A stretch of DNA of 56,718 bases from Candidatus Marinamargulisbacteria bacterium (GTDB lineage Bacteria; Margulisbacteria; Marinamargulisbacteria; UBA817). Location: positions 1 to 56,718 of the forward strand of contig JALQXX010000006.1 of assembly GCA_023262965.1 (NCBI GenBank), written 5' to 3'. The first letter of the stretch is position 1. Every line of letters begins with the position of its first letter. Of the stretch, positions 18,538 through 27,680 are shown piece by piece. The notes under the pieces are model-generated. The model did not search any database and was not told where the DNA came from. It saw only the letters and a program-made list of their open reading frames with translations. The translations under genes were made by a program, and so were the position numbers.

Positions 18538-19854
18538 ATGGATCTCCCCAGAGTACTACTCATTGACGACGATGAGGTGATTTTTTTTTCTTTTAAAACG
18601 TTCTTAGATGAAAAAAAATATCATTTTGATTACACAAAAAACGGCAAAGAAGGGTTGTCGTATCTGGTTAAGCATGACCCACAGCTGATTATAGCCGATT
18701 ATAAAATGCCTGAAATGACGGGCTTGGAATTTTTGAAAGCGGCTAAAATCATTAAGCCGGATGTCCCCATTATTATTATTAGTGCGTTTGGGGATTTGAC
18801 AACCAAGCGATTGTTTCAGAAAGAAGGGGCCTTTGAATTTATTGAGAAACCCTTCGACATTCATCACATTCTTACCATTGTTGAGGAGGCCATAGCGTCA
18901 ACCAGTCTGAGTCAAGGGCGATATACCCGAACCCCCTTTATTGGAAATGCGCCCAGCATTCAACAGTTATTTTCGCACTTGGATACCATCAAAAATACCG
19001 ATGTTACGGTATTAATTGAAGGCGAAAGTGGAACTGGAAAAGATGTGGTGTCAGCATACATTCATTATACCGGTTCGCGTGCTGAGGGACCCTTTGTCAG
19101 CATTAATTGCGCGGCCATTCCAGAAAATTTAATTGAGTCTGAATTGTTTGGGTATGAAAAAGGGGCGTTTACGGGCGCGGATGATCAAAAAAAAGGAAAG
19201 TTTGAGGCCGCCAAAGGAGGCACCTTATTTTTGGATGAGATTGCGGAGCTACCACTGGCCTTACAAGCCAAGTTGTTGCGTGTATTGCAAAATAAAACCG
19301 TTGAGCGAATTGGTGGTACCAAGCTCGTTTCAATTGATGCTCGCATCATAGCGGCTACCAATCAAAGCCTAAAAAAAATGTGTCATGAAGGTCGGTTTCG
19401 CGAAGATTTGTATTACCGATTATCCACGTTTCCGGTTTATATTCCAGCATTAAAAGATCGTGGCGATGATATTGTATTAATTGCGGAACATTTGCTCAAT
19501 AAATACGCCAAAGAGTTTAAAAAGCCGCTTAAAAAACTGTCCAAATGTGCCCAAAAGCTGTTGATGCGGTATTCGTGGCCGGGTAATGTCCGAGAAATGC
19601 AAAACGTATTATCTCGGCTTACCATCCTCGAAAATAGAACCCTGATTACAGACGACATTTTGCAAGCCTTTATTCCAAACGATATGATCCCCCCCATTGC
19701 TGAAGATATGGAATATTTGGCACAGTTTTCGGAGAAAGAATTGTTAAAGATCCATGCAAACGAAACCTTTAAGCTATGCAATTTTAATAAATCCGAAACG
19801 GCGAAACGCTTGGGTATTAACTACCGCACATTAATTAAGCGATTGGAAGGTTAG
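18538..19854 (+). CDS. sigma-54-dependent response regulator, NtrC family
   Basis: A 438-aa activator. A receiver domain (residues 1-120) has the acidic DDD pocket, phospho-acceptor Asp in IADYKMPEMTG and Lys in EKPFD. An AAA+ domain (about 140-370) has Walker A GESGTGKD, the sigma54-contacting GAFTGA loop, GGTLFLDEIAELP and the WPGNVREMQN region. A Fis-type HTH (KSETAKRLGINYRTLIKRL) ends the protein. All catalytic parts look intact. No histidine kinase gene is adjacent, so it is an orphan. Targets are unknown, and I found no convincing -24/-12 promoter in the window. Confidence 0.93.
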   Translation: MDLPRVLLIDDDEVIFFSFKTFLDEKKYHFDYTKNGKEGLSYLVKHDPQLIIADYKMPEMTGLEFLKAAKIIKPDVPIIIISAFGDLTTKRLFQKEGAFEFIEKPFDIHHILTIVEEAIASTSLSQGRYTRTPFIGNAPSIQQLFSHLDTIKNTDVTVLIEGESGTGKDVVSAYIHYTGSRAEGPFVSINCAAIPENLIESELFGYEKGAFTGADDQKKGKFEAAKGGTLFLDEIAELPLALQAKLLRVLQNKTVERIGGTKLVSIDARIIAATNQSLKKMCHEGRFREDLYYRLSTFPVYIPALKDRGDDIVLIAEHLLNKYAKEFKKPLKKLSKCAQKLLMRYSWPGNVREMQNVLSRLTILENRTLITDDILQAFIPNDMIPPIAEDMEYLAQFSEKELLKIHANETFKLCNFNKSETAKRLGINYRTLIKRLEG

Positions 19855-19869
19855 TTGATCCGATAAAGG

Positions 19870-21171
19870 TTAGTTGATGGGAAATTGGGCATATACATGG
19901 GTATTTCCCCACACAATCCCGTTATAGCCCTTCGTGGCAATGGTGGTGATCATGGTTTTTAAAATGGTTTTCCATTCATGGCGCCAATAATTTGCGTAAT
20001 AATCGGGTGAGTTGGGCGTGATATTTTTATTGATCCATTGAGGCTGTGATTGGATATTGTTCCATTCGGATTGCCAATAGGTCGTATCGGTGGAAAAAAC
20101 GCGGCTAATATCAATATAAGCAAAAACCAATCGCGAGTTGCCGGTGGATTTTGTGCGCAGTGCGTCCACATCCTCGGCAGAACGGGGACTTTCCCAGCTG
20201 CTATCCGCTGAAAAAGGGGTCATAATAATCAGATCGTAATCACTGGATTTAAGGGCATCTAAATAGGTAGTTACCTCGTCTGCCCGATCCATGAATATAA
20301 AATTTTTCGCATCAGCTACGTGTGAGATAGCATCGGTAGTTGTGTCGCTTGGCAGGGTCATCGCCGACAATCCACTTAGGCTATGGGGGCGAACCAATTC
20401 AATGATGTTATTATCGCTGGCGTATGCCTGAGCTGCTGTGATGGTCGTGGCATTGTTAGCATCGGCGTAATCCAATCCAAACAGGGGCATGTCTGTGGGG
20501 AATAGTGCCCGTTCTTGGGGCGTTATTCCCGGTGTGTCACGGGTGGTGTATCCATTGGCGTAGTCAAATTGCAACGGGGTAAGAACCACCCCCGATAGGC
20601 TAGTAATAACCGGATGTGTGGTGAATACCGTTTCCATCGCATCGGTATCCAATAATACATCGGCTCGATTGGAGGCGATCATAAACTGTAGGTTGGGCTG
20701 TGCGGCTCGGGCGGCTGCCATGAGTTCCTGCAAGGTTTGATGCATGCCGGCTTTGTACGACAGCGTCTTAATAGAAATATCCGTTAATTTAATGGGTTTT
20801 GCTTGGGCTGTGGGGGCGTAAAACACGCTATAGTAATACGATTGATGGGGCGATAGTGTAGCGGTTCCTGTGATGGGGTTATAGTCATACAGTTCGTTTT
20901 TAAATGTGGTATCTAAAAATACCAGGTCCCCATCGTATGTGGTTGCTGGAAATGCGCTGGTGTCCCGCCGGACTTCCACCCAAGATACGGCATCAAAATC
21001 GGTGTAGTTCAGGGTAAATTGGGCATAATCAACGCTCACATACGCGGTCGATACGGTAAATGGTGGTGCCGGGTCATTCGTAGCGTCATTATGGGGGATT
21101 GTGTTTTGGGTGCAGGCAACAAGACTGGCCATTAGCAGGGCTTTCCATATACCGGTGATCATGAATCCCAT
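19870..21171 (-). CDS. GH114/TM1410-like lipoprotein (putative polysaccharide-acting)
   Basis: A 433-aa exported protein. The first 20 residues form a lipoprotein signal with lipobox LVAC (Cys20), followed by an acidic, Asn/Pro-rich spacer. The C-terminal third contains LVFAYIDISRVFS, repeated Trp residues and YNGIVWG, a pattern I associate with the GH114/TM1410 (endo-alpha-1,4-polygalactosaminidase-like) barrel family. The substrate cannot be read from the sequence. Anchoring in the outer or inner membrane suggests a role in surface polysaccharide turnover. The start could also be the internal ATG at 21162. Confidence 0.65.
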   Translation of the reverse strand: MGFMITGIWKALLMASLVACTQNTIPHNDATNDPAPPFTVSTAYVSVDYAQFTLNYTDFDAVSWVEVRRDTSAFPATTYDGDLVFLDTTFKNELYDYNPITGTATLSPHQSYYYSVFYAPTAQAKPIKLTDISIKTLSYKAGMHQTLQELMAAARAAQPNLQFMIASNRADVLLDTDAMETVFTTHPVITSLSGVVLTPLQFDYANGYTTRDTPGITPQERALFPTDMPLFGLDYADANNATTITAAQAYASDNNIIELVRPHSLSGLSAMTLPSDTTTDAISHVADAKNFIFMDRADEVTTYLDALKSSDYDLIIMTPFSADSSWESPRSAEDVDALRTKSTGNSRLVFAYIDISRVFSTDTTYWQSEWNNIQSQPQWINKNITPNSPDYYANYWRHEWKTILKTMITTIATKGYNGIVWGNTHVYAQFPIN

Positions 21172-21190
21172 ATGCCCGTTTTGCGAGAGG

Positions 21191-21218
21191 TTTAAACATT
21201 GTACAAATAGGGTATATA
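21191..21218 (+). promoter_or_regulatory. predicted promoter of the AST operon
   Basis: TTTAAA (21191-21196), 16-base spacer, TATATA (21213-21218). The ATG lies 6 bases after the -10 box. Confidence 0.45.
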
Positions 21219-21224
21219 GCGATT

Positions 21225-22586
21225 ATGTCACAGCCATTTCATTTAAAACGCATGTTACAAGATCAACGCATTGTTCAGGCGAAAGCCCTAATCCGAGAAA
21301 CCATACAGGAGTATCAACATCAATTTATGAATAAACCCGCATCCATCATTCGCGACATAACCCCCGAATTGACCCAACATGCGGCGTATCGAGGTGCCCC
21401 GCTATTTTTTCCGTATGTGAGTTCGGGATTGGGGAAGGGGGCGAAGGTTTTACTTACCGATGGCAGTATTAAGCTGGATTTTATTAATGGTATTGGCGCC
21501 CATTTTGGCCATTCATTGGATTTTTTGCAAGATGCCAGTATTGATGCCGCACTTGAAGACACGATTATGCAAGGCAATTTGCAACAAAATGAACGATCGT
21601 TTGAATTAATGAAATTATTGTTGGATGTATCCCAAAAAGATCATTGCATTTTAACCTCGTCTGGGGCAATGGCCAATGAAAACGGGCTTAAATTAATGTT
21701 TCATTACCGACCCGGCGCAACCCGCATTATGGCCTTCGAAAATTGTTTTATGGGGCGAACCATAACATTGGCGCAAATTACCGACAAGGCGGTATACCGA
21801 CATGGATTGCCCACAACCATTCATGTGGACTACATTCCCTTTTACGATCCACAGTCGCCTACCGAGAGTCGAAACGCTGCAATTCATGCGATTGAAACCC
21901 TAATCATGCGATACCCCAATCAATACGCGGGGTTATGTATGGAATTGGTGCAAGGTGAAGGCGGCTATAATGTGGGGGACGAGGGCTTTTTTAAGGCGAT
22001 TATTGACACGGTTAAAACGCATCACATGACGGTTTTGGTGGATGAAGTGCAAACATTTGGCCGAACATCGGAACTGTTCGCTAGCCAACATTTTAATATT
22101 TTAAATGATGTCGATATTATTACAATTGGGAAGCTATCGCAGGTTTGTGCCACCATTTATGCGGGTCATTTGGTGCCGAAGCCGGGCCTAATTAGTCAAA
22201 CCTATACCGCTTCAACGACCGCAATTGAGTGTGGGTATCACATTATCACGCATCTTCTAAACAATGGGTATTTTGGTTCCGATGGTCGCAATATGGTGTT
22301 GGGTAACTTTTTTACCGCATCATTGCAAAAATTGGCGAAAACCCATTCGGGATTACACGGTCCCTATGGCATTGGGGGAATGGTTGCGATGACCCCACTG
22401 CATGGCGAACGTTCGGGGGTTATGGATTTTTTAATGGCCTTATTTCACAATGGATTAATGGGGTTCACAACCGGCCGCAGCCCATTGCGCATTCGATTCT
22501 TATTGCCCTTGGGGGCCGTAACCAAAGCGGATATTGAAGAAGCCATCACCATTATTGATCGATCGTTGTATGATGTATCCCGATAA
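21225..22586 (+). CDS. class III aminotransferase, likely the succinylornithine transaminase step
   Basis: A 453-aa PLP enzyme of fold-type I, class III. The cofactor-site Asp is in VLVDEVQTFGR. The PLP Lys is in TIGKLSQ, where the usual GKxxxxG context is altered. SSGAMANENGLK matches the family's PLP-phosphate site. It is the first gene of a run with astA, astD and astB and overlaps astA by about 17 bases. By context it should convert succinylornithine to succinylglutamate semialdehyde (the AstC role). The sequence is divergent from classical AstC/ArgD and another amine substrate is possible. Confidence 0.8.
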   Translation: MSQPFHLKRMLQDQRIVQAKALIRETIQEYQHQFMNKPASIIRDITPELTQHAAYRGAPLFFPYVSSGLGKGAKVLLTDGSIKLDFINGIGAHFGHSLDFLQDASIDAALEDTIMQGNLQQNERSFELMKLLLDVSQKDHCILTSSGAMANENGLKLMFHYRPGATRIMAFENCFMGRTITLAQITDKAVYRHGLPTTIHVDYIPFYDPQSPTESRNAAIHAIETLIMRYPNQYAGLCMELVQGEGGYNVGDEGFFKAIIDTVKTHHMTVLVDEVQTFGRTSELFASQHFNILNDVDIITIGKLSQVCATIYAGHLVPKPGLISQTYTASTTAIECGYHIITHLLNNGYFGSDGRNMVLGNFFTASLQKLAKTHSGLHGPYGIGGMVAMTPLHGERSGVMDFLMALFHNGLMGFTTGRSPLRIRFLLPLGAVTKADIEEAITIIDRSLYDVSR

Positions 22587-23544
22587 TTTTTGTATACGGT
22601 TACCCAAGCCTTCCGATGCTCCGGTCATGTATCGTTTTTCAACCATGGCGAAGCGTGGCTTGACGAATGTTCCCAAAACCATGGCCAGTGCGGAGACATT
22701 GATTCAAAAAGCCCAGGATAGTGTTCACGGGGTATATCCCATTAGCAATCGCTTATTTACATTTGTTTTAGAGGATTTAGATGCCCAAGCCGTTGTGGGC
22801 ATGGCGGGCATTAAAGCCCGTACGGGCATTGATCGACCGGTATATGCGTATATTTATCATCAAAACGGACCGTTTCCACACTTGGAATTATCCAAAACAT
22901 GGCATGGCCCAAGTGAGCTGGGGGGATTGTTTTTGAGCCCCAATTACCGACGATTTGGAATCGGGCGGTTATTATCGTTGTCGCGACTATTATTTGTTCA
23001 ACGCCATCGATCGGTATTTACGCCCATTATTGGGGCGGAGCTACGGGGATTTTTGTTTAAAAACAACGTTTCGCCGTTTTGGAATGCCCTGGGTCGCCAA
23101 TTTATTAAAAAACCCTTTTCATATACCGAGCGGTTGGTCGCCATGTCAGTGGATGATTTTGAAAAACGGTTCCCTCAAAAACCGGTTTACACGCATTTGT
23201 TGCCCTCACGAAGTGTGTCGTATTTGCAACAGGTGCATCCATTTACCGTGGGAGCTAAAAAAATGTTGGAAGGGGAAGGCTTTTCAATCACCAATCGGGT
23301 GGATATTTTTGATGGCGGCCCCCGGGTACAAGCGGTAACCGATCGGATTCGAACCGTCCAATATGCACGCAGCTGTCGGATTGTGGATCTGCCGTCAATG
23401 GATGACCCGTATATTGTATGCAATCATCACACAACGGATTTTCGGGCAACCCGTGTGTTGCCGGGGACATCATGGGCAACGATTGCCCAGCGATTGGGGA
23501 TTTCGAATACCGATACCGTAACCTGGGTCAAGGAGCGACCGTAA
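22570..23544 (+). CDS. astA: arginine N-succinyltransferase
   Basis: First enzyme of the arginine succinyltransferase pathway: succinyl-CoA plus arginine gives N2-succinylarginine. It is about 324 aa. Family features are SELGGLFLSPNYRR, GAELRGF, SPFWNALGR and the C-terminal VDIFDGGPRV. The start is one of two adjacent ATGs (22570 or 22573) inside the 3' end of the aminotransferase gene. The stop overlaps astD as TAATG. Confidence 0.93.
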   Translation: MMYPDNFCIRLPKPSDAPVMYRFSTMAKRGLTNVPKTMASAETLIQKAQDSVHGVYPISNRLFTFVLEDLDAQAVVGMAGIKARTGIDRPVYAYIYHQNGPFPHLELSKTWHGPSELGGLFLSPNYRRFGIGRLLSLSRLLFVQRHRSVFTPIIGAELRGFLFKNNVSPFWNALGRQFIKKPFSYTERLVAMSVDDFEKRFPQKPVYTHLLPSRSVSYLQQVHPFTVGAKKMLEGEGFSITNRVDIFDGGPRVQAVTDRIRTVQYARSCRIVDLPSMDDPYIVCNHHTTDFRATRVLPGTSWATIAQRLGISNTDTVTWVKERP

Positions 23545-24911
23545 TGATGATTGCCAATCCCAATACCGGAGAGATGGTTGCGGTTATGCAAACCCCGGTG
23601 TCGGTGTTGAATGACCACGCAGCTATGTACGCACAGTCACGCGATTGGCCACAGATGGCTATAGCGGATCGTGTGGTTCGGCTTAAGGCGTTTCAGCAGC
23701 TATTACGGGACAATAGCGACACCATCGCTCATCATATTAGCATGGATATTGGAAAGCCCTTGTGGGAGAGCCGTAACGAAGTTGCCATAAGCATTGCTAA
23801 AGTGGATGCAACCCTACAGGCCATGCAGTATCGCCTGCATTATCCTCAGCAGCGGGGCCAGCACACCTTCATTCAAACGGTATGCCGGCCCTTGGGGGTG
23901 GTGGGGGTGATTGGCCCGTTTAATTTTCCCGTACATATTCCCAATGGCCAAATTATTCCAGCCTTACTGTGTGGCAATTATGTCATTGTTAAAGCGTCCG
24001 AATATGCCATTCAAAGCACCCAGTGTATTGCGGCATTGTGGGAGCAGGCTTTTTTGGGAATGCCGTGCCCCATTACCTTTGTATATGGCGATGCATCGAT
24101 TGGTAAGGCGTTGGTGGCCAATCCCCATGTGTCGGCCATTTTTTTTACAGGAAGTACGGTTGTCGGGCAGCAGATTCAGAAGGCGTGTCAGCAGCATAAT
24201 ACATTATGCGTTGCGGAAATGGGGGGGAATAACCCAATCATTGTAGAGGATGCTATGGACGGTATGATAGATACCATCATTGCTTCGGCGTTTATAACCA
24301 GTGGGCAGCGGTGCAGTTGCGCACGGCGATTGATTGTGAATAGCGCCCATGCCGACTGTATACCCACATTGATTCGGCGTATTCAGGACCTGAACATCGC
24401 CACCTATCCCGCTCCAAACGATCCATTTATGGGTCCGGTGGTATTGCCATCCATTAAGACGCGTATTTTAGACGGGGTTTTTGATGGGTATGAGACCCTA
24501 CTAGCGAGTCAATATACCGGGCAAGGGCATCTAATATCCCCCCGTGTTGAGATGGGAAATGGTCATTTTGACGAGGAATTATTTGGTCCAATTTTATTTG
24601 TCACGCGAACCGATTCATTTGACGAATCGCTTGCTGAAGCGAATCGCAGTCAATTTGGCTTATCCTGCAGTATTATTACACCAGATGCGTCCAAGTATCA
24701 TCACGCACTCAACCAGTTGTCCTTTGGGGTTATCAACTGGAATGTGCCAACCACCGGTGCCTCGGGACTGGCGCCCTTTGGTGGGCGTAAATCCAGTGGT
24801 AATTTTAGGCCGGCGGGGTTTAACATGATTGATCATTGTGTTGTTCCAGTGGCTACCACACAACAATCGCAGATTCGGCCGCTGTCGTATCCGGGATTAC
24901 CCTCCGAATGA
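23544..24911 (+). CDS. astD: N-succinylglutamate 5-semialdehyde dehydrogenase
   Basis: NAD-dependent aldehyde dehydrogenase that makes succinylglutamate, 455 aa. Catalytic Cys is in GQRCSCARR, Glu in AEMGGNNP, and the NAD-binding FTGSTVVG loop is present. AAGGAG (23530-23535) is 8 bases before the ATG. The N-terminus is about 15 residues shorter than E. coli AstD. The C-terminal region WNVPTTGASGLAPFGG matches the AstD branch. It overlaps astB by ATGA. Confidence 0.93.
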   Translation: MMIANPNTGEMVAVMQTPVSVLNDHAAMYAQSRDWPQMAIADRVVRLKAFQQLLRDNSDTIAHHISMDIGKPLWESRNEVAISIAKVDATLQAMQYRLHYPQQRGQHTFIQTVCRPLGVVGVIGPFNFPVHIPNGQIIPALLCGNYVIVKASEYAIQSTQCIAALWEQAFLGMPCPITFVYGDASIGKALVANPHVSAIFFTGSTVVGQQIQKACQQHNTLCVAEMGGNNPIIVEDAMDGMIDTIIASAFITSGQRCSCARRLIVNSAHADCIPTLIRRIQDLNIATYPAPNDPFMGPVVLPSIKTRILDGVFDGYETLLASQYTGQGHLISPRVEMGNGHFDEELFGPILFVTRTDSFDESLAEANRSQFGLSCSIITPDASKYHHALNQLSFGVINWNVPTTGASGLAPFGGRKSSGNFRPAGFNMIDHCVVPVATTQQSQIRPLSYPGLPSE

Positions 24912-26077
24912 GACAGGCTTTTGTGGATTGTATGCCCGGTCCAACCAATCATTTTGGTGGTCATTCGTACGGAAATGTCGCCTCCATGCGATCCGCACAA
25001 TCCATGGCGACACCCTTGGATGGGGCCTTGGAATGGTTGGATAAAGTTGCCGTGGTGCATCGACTGGGTGCCCTGCAATTACTGTTGCCGCCACACATAC
25101 GGCCGTGGCAACATCGCCCGCCGGTATTGACCAATCTGTCATCGGCCTTTATGTGGATGGCAAATGCCGGCCATTTTTTTCCGGCTGCGGATACCAATAG
25201 GGAAAGACCTCAATTTGTACCCGCTAACATGGCGTTGACCCCGCATCGGGCATACGAACATGAGCAACACCGATTGTGGCTGCAAAAACTGCTGCCCCAC
25301 ATGGTTATGCATGATCCTGTCCCATGGCCCGATGAAGGTGCCGCAAACACCATTCGATTGTGGGATGATACCAGTAGTCTCTATATTTTTGTATATGGGG
25401 GGTCATCCCAACGCTTTCCCGCTCGCCAATCCGAGCATGCCAGTCGCGCCATTCCACAGATGGTGGGGTGCAAACACTATGTTGTGGCCCAACAACATCC
25501 AGCGGCCATTGATCGGGGGGTTTTTCATAATGATGTGATTGCTTTTGGCTTTAAAAATGTACTGATCTATCATGAAGATGCATTTACGGATCCCAAGGCC
25601 CTTCAGGTGGCTAGTCAACAAAAATGGACGTCGAATCAGCCACTCCATCATGTTGTGGTATCCAATGCGCAATTATCGATTGATCAGGCCATTCAGTCAT
25701 ACCTATTCAACTCTCAGGTTGTGGTGACGTCCCAGGGAGTCACGCTGGTGTGTCCCAACACCGTTGCCACGTGTCCGAATAGTATGGCGTTGGTACAGCA
25801 GTGGCAGGACGCTCATTGGATTGATCAGGTGGTTTTTGCCCCATTAACCGCGAGTTTAATGAATGGTGGTGGCCCAGCATGTTTGCGATTAGCCCTGTAC
25901 CTTAGTGATGCGGATTACGAATTATTACCCGAAAAATACCGATACTCTCCTGAACGTCACCGCCAACTAGAGGCCGTGATTCGTGAACACTACCCACGGA
26001 CAATTCATACCGACGACTTACAAAAAAATCATTTACAATTTTATAATATATCAAAAATTATTCAGGCCGTTTTTTAA
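24908..26077 (+). CDS. astB: N-succinylarginine dihydrolase
   Basis: Hydrolyses succinylarginine to succinylornithine, CO2 and ammonia. The protein is 389 aa, shorter than the usual 440 or so, with losses mainly in the N-terminal third. Key family segments remain: GPTNHFGG and YGN at the N-terminus, DEGAAN, GVFHNDVIAFG with the catalytic His, YLFNSQ, and NGGGPACLRL with the nucleophilic Cys. The ATG at 24908 overlaps the astD stop. The order astA-astD-astB matches the enterobacterial ast operon core. astE (succinylglutamate desuccinylase) is not in the window. Confidence 0.94.
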   Translation: MRQAFVDCMPGPTNHFGGHSYGNVASMRSAQSMATPLDGALEWLDKVAVVHRLGALQLLLPPHIRPWQHRPPVLTNLSSAFMWMANAGHFFPAADTNRERPQFVPANMALTPHRAYEHEQHRLWLQKLLPHMVMHDPVPWPDEGAANTIRLWDDTSSLYIFVYGGSSQRFPARQSEHASRAIPQMVGCKHYVVAQQHPAAIDRGVFHNDVIAFGFKNVLIYHEDAFTDPKALQVASQQKWTSNQPLHHVVVSNAQLSIDQAIQSYLFNSQVVVTSQGVTLVCPNTVATCPNSMALVQQWQDAHWIDQVVFAPLTASLMNGGGPACLRLALYLSDADYELLPEKYRYSPERHRQLEAVIREHYPRTIHTDDLQKNHLQFYNISKIIQAVF

Positions 26078-26113
26078 TTAGAAATACACAGTGGTATTGG
26101 GTAGAATGGTGGT

Positions 26114-27334
26114 ATGACACTGTCACAAATGTATCAACGAATTTTAGGTACCATCCAATTGGCCCAAAACCAAAATTTGTCCAATATAGAATTGGTGACA
26201 TTAACCACGCATTTATACAATCAATTGCTCAAAATGAGATCGTCTATTCTAACAAAGAGTGATGAAAAATCGATTAAAAACAAAGCCATGTTTATGGCAT
26301 CGACGCAAAAATTAATGGCACTGTATGCGTGGCAGGCGGAATCCACCAAAGGTGCATGGCGGTATTTTTCATCATTGAGTGTGTACAGTAATGTATTGAA
26401 TCGGTATTTTCCTCGTTCACGACATGCTAAAAAGCGATTGCTGACCGAGTTGATTCGTTTTTTTGAAGGCGATGTATCGCGTTACTATGATAATGATTGC
26501 GGTATTATTGTATTTCCTGAACAAGGGGATGTTGATTATGTCCCTTTGATTAAAAACTTACGTATCCAAATTAAACTGCGGCGAATCACTCAACTCATGA
26601 TTCCGTTTCGATTGACGCTTGATTATACCGACATTATAACACTGTTAACGAAACAAAAAATAGAATCGCTGGTTTTTGAGGTAACCACACCGGAGGAAAC
26701 CCGAGCGGCTGCCGCCTATATTCACGGGTTGGGGGCGTTGCCATTTACAATGGGTCTATCGATTAATATATTGTCTCCCACAAGTGTGTTTTGTGTGAAG
26801 TCCATTCTAGAAACCCTATCAACGGAGCAAAAACGTCAGTTTATATTTCGATTTCATAAGTCACCGCTGGGTTGTTCCAGTAAAAAATCGTTTTGTGTGG
26901 TGCGTACCAATGCGCAATACAAATGGCGATTATACACCTGTCTTCAACTCATTAAAAAGCACCCGGTTCGTGTCATGATTAATTGCAATAATTTATATGA
27001 TTTGGCGTGGGTATCCATTATGCGGGCGCAATTGCATTTGGAAAAGACCATTGTGTTTGAAGGAAACATCTCCAAGCATCCCGATGTTACAAAAAGTATG
27101 TGTATGATTCATACAGGGGTGGTGCAATCCCGATTTATGTTTTTGGATCAAGCGAATCCGGATCATATGATACCGTTTATTTTAAAGAGCATGATCCATC
27201 AATCGGTGATATTTGGGTGTTATCAAAAAGCGGGTGACCGGTTGTTAGGGGTGCTTGAATCAGCGCATCGGTTGTTTTTTAGATACCTAGACCGAAATTT
27301 CTTGACCTATTACCTCAGTCGATTTTCGTTGTAG
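26114..27334 (+). CDS. unknown protein, possibly a degenerate proline-dehydrogenase-like barrel
   Basis: 406 aa, basic, Lys/Arg-rich. I do not firmly recognise it. The order of segments in its second half loosely matches the proline dehydrogenase barrel of PutA: an FRFHKSPLG strand, a TNAQYKWRLYTCLQLI helix, VRVMINCNN, VFEGN, and the late NPDHMIPFILKSMIHQS, which resembles the PutA NPE..LPYLVRRLLEN segment. FAD- and proline-contacting residues (THN, RRLxEN) are not conserved. It follows astB by 36 bases with a good -10 box (TAGAAT, 26102-26107) placed 6 bases before its ATG, so it may have its own promoter. Confidence 0.4.
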   Translation: MTLSQMYQRILGTIQLAQNQNLSNIELVTLTTHLYNQLLKMRSSILTKSDEKSIKNKAMFMASTQKLMALYAWQAESTKGAWRYFSSLSVYSNVLNRYFPRSRHAKKRLLTELIRFFEGDVSRYYDNDCGIIVFPEQGDVDYVPLIKNLRIQIKLRRITQLMIPFRLTLDYTDIITLLTKQKIESLVFEVTTPEETRAAAAYIHGLGALPFTMGLSINILSPTSVFCVKSILETLSTEQKRQFIFRFHKSPLGCSSKKSFCVVRTNAQYKWRLYTCLQLIKKHPVRVMINCNNLYDLAWVSIMRAQLHLEKTIVFEGNISKHPDVTKSMCMIHTGVVQSRFMFLDQANPDHMIPFILKSMIHQSVIFGCYQKAGDRLLGVLESAHRLFFRYLDRNFLTYYLSRFSL

Positions 27335-27363
27335 CGGGGTGTGTCATGAGGTGGATACCTTTT

Positions 27364-27392
27364 ACGCTACTGGGCATACGGCCCAGTAGCGT
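27364..27392. other. perfect 12-bp inverted repeat with 5-base loop
   Basis: Positions 27364-27375 are the exact reverse complement of 27381-27392, with loop ATACG. It lies 30 bases after the preceding stop codon. No T-tract follows on either strand, so it is not a classical intrinsic terminator. It could be an mRNA 3'-end stabiliser or a protein site. The rest of 27335-27455 shows nothing else recognisable. Confidence 0.6.
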
Positions 27393-27455
27393 CGGATTGC
27401 CCCCCGTGATCATTTTATCGATACAAACCGGGATTGGTTGAGTAAAAAAATTTGC

Positions 27456-27485
27456 GTGACAAGGCCGGTAGTGGCATGATATTGT
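27456..27485 (+). promoter_or_regulatory. predicted promoter of tRNA-Ala
   Basis: GTGACA (27456-27461), 18-base spacer, TATTGT (27480-27485). It lies 11 bases before the tRNA 5' end. Confidence 0.4.
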
Positions 27486-27495
27486 TACACGTGTT

Positions 27496-27571
27496 GGGGG
27501 TGTAGCTCAGTTGGTAGAGCGACGGCCTTGCACGCCGTAGGTCGCAGGTTCGACTCCTGTCACCTCCACCA
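27496..27571 (+). tRNA. tRNA-Ala (anticodon UGC)
   Basis: Complete cloverleaf of 76 bases. The acceptor stem is GGGGGTG/CACCTCC, the D-arm AGCTCAGTTGGTAGAGC, the anticodon stem ACGGC/GCCGT with loop CTTGCAC (anticodon TGC), and the T-arm contains GGTTCGACTCC. An encoded CCA end is present. The following 27572-27680 is AT-rich with no feature I can identify. Confidence 0.97.
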
Positions 27572-27680
27572 TACAACGCATGTTTTTTATGGTGAGTTAT
27601 ATTAATAAAACAATGATTAAATACATGTTTTTATTTTGACCACAACAATAGGCAATCTAAATGTAATACGTGGATTTATA

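Noticed and set aside
27472-27487. Sigma-54 -24/-12 element before tRNA-Ala
   Set aside because: TGGCATG is followed by TGTTA rather than TTGCA, and a sigma70-type pair explains the site better.
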